Source: Burkholderiaceae bacterium (lineage in GTDB: Bacteria > Pseudomonadota > Gammaproteobacteria > Burkholderiales > Burkholderiaceae). From it: a stretch of DNA of 12,804 bases. The stretch lies in NCBI GenBank assembly GCA_017997515.1, contig JAGOEY010000029.1, positions 1-12,804 on the forward strand, read 5' to 3'. The notes beneath the pieces are model-generated. The model was not told the origin of the DNA and did not search any database. It was given only the letters and a program-made list of their open reading frames with translations. Numbering within the stretch: the stretch's first letter is position 1; each line of letters starts with the position of its first letter. Of this stretch, positions 10,276 through 12,804 are shown in pieces. The position numbers and the translations under genes are program-made.

Positions 10276-10932
10276 CTATTGCAAGGCCTGCTGGCCCAAC
10301 ACGTTTGTGGAGCGTTGCGGGAACCCCAAACCGGCAAGGTAGGCGTCCATCACGGCCTGCCCGGTGGCGACCAGATCGAAGGCCGCCGGGTCGAGCAGCC
10401 AGTTCTGCAGCAGCCCACTGACGATGGCGTGTAAGCCCTGGGCCGCCATGTCTACAGGCAAGGGCAACACCACGCCGTAGTGCTGGGACGCGCGGGCCAA
10501 AACGCCCTGCAGGTGCAGCAGGCATTTGTTGCGCACGTCCAGGTGGCGCTGCTTTACGGCGAGCAGGTCATCCACATACTCCACCTTGAGGGTGGCCACT
10601 TCAAACACCCGGCGCACCTGCGCGTCGTTGGCAGTCAGGTACAGCGCATTACGCATGGCTGCTGTGATGTCGTCCAGGGGGTCGGTGCTGTGGTGTGTGT
10701 CCACGCGGCTGAGGGCGGACTCCAGTGGCAGCGTGACGCGCTCCATCATGGCGTTAAACAGATCCGCCTTGTCCTTGAAGTGCCAATAGATCGCACCACG
10801 CGTGGTGCCTGCGGCGATGGCGATGTCGTTGAGCGAGGTGCGCGACACCCCTTTCTCTGAAAACAGGCGCTCCGCAGCGCCCAGCAAGCGGCTGCGCGTT
10901 TCGGCGGCATCTTCCTTGGTTCGACGGGCCAT
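10276..10932 (-). CDS. acrR: TetR-family repressor of the adjacent RND efflux operon (AcrR/TtgR type)
   Basis: A 218-residue cytoplasmic DNA-binding repressor. The N-terminal TetR domain is textbook: MARRTKEDAAETRSRLL, then AERLFSEKGVSRTSLNDIA and AGTTRGAIYWHFKDKADLF, with the helix-turn-helix at about residues 30-52. The C-terminal half (about 70-210) is the variable ligand and dimerisation domain; NDAQVRRVFEVATLKVEYVDDL resembles the AcrR/TtgR/SmeT group that senses hydrophobic drugs. The ATG at 10932 is chosen because AAAGG lies just upstream and the family begins with this M-A-R-R-T-K; the frame extends 20 codons further but those residues do not fit. The gene is divergent from the adaptor-pump genes, with a near-canonical AcrR palindrome between them, so it probably represses both itself and the pump. 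The ligand cannot be read from sequence. The symbol reflects type and context, not proven orthology. Confidence 0.93.
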   Translation of the reverse strand: MARRTKEDAAETRSRLLGAAERLFSEKGVSRTSLNDIAIAAGTTRGAIYWHFKDKADLFNAMMERVTLPLESALSRVDTHHSTDPLDDITAAMRNALYLTANDAQVRRVFEVATLKVEYVDDLLAVKQRHLDVRNKCLLHLQGVLARASQHYGVVLPLPVDMAAQGLHAIVSGLLQNWLLDPAAFDLVATGQAVMDAYLAGLGFPQRSTNVLGQQALQ

Positions 10933-10968
10933 ACAACCTTTTTGGTAAGCAAAATTTCCAGGTACAGC

Positions 10969-11007
10969 GCAGGCAACGGTCTTTGTAACCAAAATTTGTT
11001 TGCCTGC
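10969..11007 (-). repeat. Inverted repeat in the repressor leader
   Basis: GCAGGCAA (10969-10976) and TTGCCTGC (11000-11007) are exact reverse complements separated by 23 bp. They lie in the 5' leader of the TetR gene, 37 bp upstream of its ATG, between it and the AcrR-like palindrome. AAAATTT occurs twice nearby (10951-10957 and 10991-10997). The arms could form an 8-bp stem in the leader RNA or be a second protein-binding site. The spacer is long, so chance is possible. Confidence 0.3.
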
Positions 11008-11047
11008 TGAAGTGCATCGTCATGCCCCTCTTCACACTGGGACAACC

Positions 11048-11071
11048 CACATACATTCATAATTGTATGTA
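11048..11071. promoter_or_regulatory. AcrR-type operator palindrome between divergent acrR and acrA
   Basis: ACATACA (11049-11055) and TGTATGT (11064-11070) are perfect 7-bp inverted arms around an 8-bp spacer TTCATAAT. Compared from memory with the 24-bp palindrome bound by E. coli AcrR upstream of acrAB, this 24-bp stretch matches at 21 positions, and the arms are identical. It lies between the TetR gene and the RND adaptor gene and overlaps -10-like elements for both, so bound repressor would block both transcripts. Confidence 0.85.
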
Positions 11072-11075
11072 TACT
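11062..11075. promoter_or_regulatory. Divergent -10-like elements overlapping the operator
   Basis: On the plus strand TATACT (11070-11075) matches five of six bases of the -10 consensus and would start the acrAB transcript about 115-120 nt before the adaptor ATG. On the minus strand TACAAT (11067-11062) also matches five of six and would start the repressor transcript about 125 nt before its ATG. Neither has a good -35 at 16-18 bp, so these are candidates only; both overlap the right arm of the operator. Confidence 0.4.
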
Positions 11076-11147
11076 GCGCCGGGTTAACCCTTAACACCCT
11101 TAGGCTTTGGTGCGTCTTGTGCGTAACATGCCCTCAAACACCTGATT

Positions 11148-11175
11148 GCGCAGTTGCTCGGCTGCGCTTTTCCAT
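11148..11175 (+). promoter_or_regulatory. Leader hairpin followed by T-rich tract upstream of acrA
   Basis: GCGCAG (11148-11153) pairs with CTGCGC (11162-11167) around an 8-nt loop, and the stem is followed at once by TTTTCCATTTT. This is the shape of a weak intrinsic terminator inside the predicted 5' leader, about 30 nt before the adaptor start codon. It could attenuate read-through into the pump genes, or be chance pairing in GC-rich DNA. Confidence 0.35.
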
Positions 11176-11198
11176 TTTGTTCCGCTGGAAGGAAATCC

Positions 11199-12506
11199 AT
11201 GTCTGCCTTGCGCGATGCCCCGTCTGACTCCTCGTCTTCCCCCCTGTCCCCACGTATGACCCGGTCTGCGGTCTCGTGTGCGGCGGCCGTGCTGGCCAGC
11301 GCTTTGCTGCTGGCCGCGTGTGGTGCCAAAAATGACGCGGCAGTGCCCGCCGGAGGTGGCGCGCCTCCGCCACCGGAAGTCGGGGTCGTCACTGTGACCC
11401 CTGGCAGCATTGGCCTGGTCAACGAACTGCCTGGCCGCCTGGAAGCCTCGCGTGTGGCGCAGGTGCGTGCCCGCTCCACCGGCATTCTGCAAAAACGCCT
11501 TTTTACCGAAGGCAGCGACGTGAAGGCGGGCCAGGCCCTGTTCCAGATCGACGACGCCCCATACCGCGCCGCCATGGAGAGTGCCCAGGCCAGCGTGGCG
11601 CAGGCCGAGGCCACTGTGGCCCAGACCAGCGACCTGGTGAAACGTTACAAACCTCTGGTGGAGCTCAACGCCATCAGCCGCCTGGACTATGACAACGCGG
11701 TCACCGCCCAGAAAACCGCCCAGGCCAATCTGGCGGCAGCCAAGGCGGGTGCCACCACGGCGCGTATCAACCTCGGCTTTGCGGCCGTGACGGCCCCCAT
11801 CTCCGGCCGTATCGGCCGCGCGCTGGTAACGGAAGGTGCGCTGGTGAGCCAGACCGAATCCACCCAGCTGGCCGTGATCCAGCAGATTGACCCGATGTAC
11901 GTGAATTTCACACAGTCCGCGTCTGACACCATGCGCCTGCGCCAGGCGATGGATTCCGGCCTGCTCAAACGCGCATCGGGCGCAGACGCAGCCAGTGTCA
12001 GCATCGTGCTGGAAGATGGCACGCCCTACCCCAGCAAGGGCCGCCTGCTGTTCACCGACCTGACGGTGGACGCCACCAGCGGCCAGGTCACCCTGCGCGC
12101 CGAGGTGCCCAACCCCCAAAAACGCCTGCTGCCCGGCCTGTTCGTGCGGGTGCGCCTGGAGCAGGCCCAGGCCGGTGGCGCCGTGTTGCTGCCACAACAG
12201 GCGGTGACCCGTTCCAGCCAGGGCGACACCGTGATGGTGGTGGGCGCTGACAACCATCTCACACCACGCCCAGTCAAACTTGGCCCCTCACAAGGCAACC
12301 AGTGGGTGGTGCTGGAAGGCCTGAAGGCCGACGACAAGGTAATGGTGGACGGCTTCCAGAAGCTGCCACGTGGCAAGCCCGGTGACCCGATCGTGGTCAA
12401 ACCCGTACCATGGCAGCCCCTGGGTGCGGCCAAGGCACCGGCTGCTGATGCGCCTGCATCTGCCGCGGCCCCCGCAGCGTCTGCGGCCTCGGCTGCCAAG
12501 CAATAA
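11199..12506 (+). CDS. acrA: RND efflux periplasmic adaptor lipoprotein (AcrA/MexA type)
   Basis: Membrane-fusion protein that links an inner-membrane RND pump to an outer-membrane channel. It has 435 residues. A signal segment (about 20-40) ends in lipobox LAAC with Cys41 as the lipidated residue. Then follow the first lipoyl half and hairpin (NELPGRLEASRVAQVRARSTG at about 75-95, and GSDVKAGQALFQIDDAPYRAAM), the alpha-helical hairpin (about 118-190, with KPLVELNAISRLDYDNAV), the second lipoyl half (VTAPISGRIGRALVTEGALV, about 197-216), the beta-barrel (IDPMYVNFTQS, 230-240) and the membrane-proximal domain (to about 400). An Ala/Pro-rich tail (about 405-435) is unstructured. The ATG at 11199 follows GGAAGGAAA; an ATG at 11256 would also give a signal peptide but lacks a ribosome site. 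The pump gene starts 12 nt after the stop. Exact substrate unknown; the symbol is by type. Confidence 0.95.
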   Translation: MSALRDAPSDSSSSPLSPRMTRSAVSCAAAVLASALLLAACGAKNDAAVPAGGGAPPPPEVGVVTVTPGSIGLVNELPGRLEASRVAQVRARSTGILQKRLFTEGSDVKAGQALFQIDDAPYRAAMESAQASVAQAEATVAQTSDLVKRYKPLVELNAISRLDYDNAVTAQKTAQANLAAAKAGATTARINLGFAAVTAPISGRIGRALVTEGALVSQTESTQLAVIQQIDPMYVNFTQSASDTMRLRQAMDSGLLKRASGADAASVSIVLEDGTPYPSKGRLLFTDLTVDATSGQVTLRAEVPNPQKRLLPGLFVRVRLEQAQAGGAVLLPQQAVTRSSQGDTVMVVGADNHLTPRPVKLGPSQGNQWVVLEGLKADDKVMVDGFQKLPRGKPGDPIVVKPVPWQPLGAAKAPAADAPASAAAPAASAASAAKQ

Positions 12507-12518
12507 GGAGCGCGGCAC

Positions 12519-12804
12519 ATGGCCAAGTTCTTTATCGAGCGCCCCATCTTTGCGTGGGTGATCGCTATTTTCATCATGGTGGTGGGCGCAGTGTCCATCA
12601 CCCAGCTGCCGGTGGCGCAGTACCCGGCCGTGGCCCCCCCCACGATCCAGATCTCCGCCGCCTACCCCGGCGCCACGGCCCAGACGCTGGAAAACAGCGT
12701 TCTGTCCGTGATCGAACGGGAAATGAACGGCGCAACCGGTCTGGCCTACATGGAGACCACCAGCCAGGCCAACGGTACCGGCTCGATCACGCTGAGCTTC
12801 GAGC
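12519..12804 (+). CDS. acrB: RND multidrug efflux pump, inner-membrane subunit (AcrB/MexB, HAE1 type; 3' end cut by window edge)
   Basis: Proton-driven drug exporter of the inner membrane; only the first 95 codons are in the window, of roughly 1040-1050 usual. The start MAKFFIERPIFAWVIAIFIM is the family's hallmark, with the first transmembrane helix at about residues 10-28. It is followed by VSITQLPVAQYPAVAPPTIQ and YPGATAQTLENSV, the beginning of the periplasmic porter domain, and TSQANGTGSITLSFE. The ATG at 12519 is preceded by AAGGAG eight bases upstream, which overlaps the adaptor stop codon region. Adaptor and pump are clearly one operon. An outer-membrane channel gene may follow beyond the edge. 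Confidence 0.95.
   Translation, partial: MAKFFIERPIFAWVIAIFIMVVGAVSITQLPVAQYPAVAPPTIQISAAYPGATAQTLENSVLSVIEREMNGATGLAYMETTSQANGTGSITLSFE

Noticed and set aside
11100..12257. 385-codon minus-strand frame opposite the adaptor gene
   Set aside because: The plus strand encodes a complete lipoprotein adaptor with ribosome site and operon partner; the antisense product resembles no family.

Overview
The window is GC-rich, densely packed bacterial DNA. It looks like a betaproteobacterium, probably Burkholderiales and close to the Comamonadaceae. This is inferred from protein style and codon use (strong G/C at third positions, long open antisense frames); nothing in the window fixes a genus.

Layout, left to right. 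(1) 1-1593 is a divergent regulator module. It holds a MocR-type GntR/aminotransferase regulator on the minus strand (C-terminus cut by the window edge), a spacer carrying a 9-bp direct repeat at exactly 30-bp period, and a small plus-strand protein that resembles DUF2917. (2) 1677-9421 is a tightly packed minus-strand glycogen operon read in the order glgB (branching enzyme), glgX (debranching enzyme), then one long ORF that joins a 4-alpha-glucanotransferase (MalQ, GH77) to a glycogen synthase (GlgA, GT5) in a single 1213-residue chain. There is no glgC or glgP in the window. (3) 9422-10169 is a low-information stretch. It contains a short exported protein of unknown function (minus), a previously easy-to-miss 57-codon plus-strand ORF, and two perfect hairpins. 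(4) 10170-10245 is tRNA-Arg(CCG), lying 30 nt downstream of and in the same orientation as a TetR-family repressor. (5) 10276-12804 is an RND multidrug-efflux locus of acrR-acrAB type: repressor (minus), divergent control region with a near-canonical AcrR palindrome, lipoprotein periplasmic adaptor (plus), and the first 95 codons of the inner-membrane RND pump (plus, cut by the right edge).

How the genes work together. GlgA elongates alpha-1,4-glucan from ADP-glucose, GlgB adds alpha-1,6 branches, GlgX removes short branches, and MalQ recycles and lengthens the released malto-oligosaccharides. Fusing MalQ to GlgA would place primer recycling beside chain elongation. In the efflux locus the TetR protein should bind the palindrome between the two divergent transcripts and repress both until a ligand releases it.

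The most notable observations are the MalQ-GlgA fusion, the strongly conserved AcrR-like operator overlapping both divergent -10 elements, the 30-bp-period direct repeat next to the MocR gene, and the small 57-codon ORF beside the tRNA. No CRISPR array, insertion sequence, prophage gene or other clearly mobile DNA was seen.
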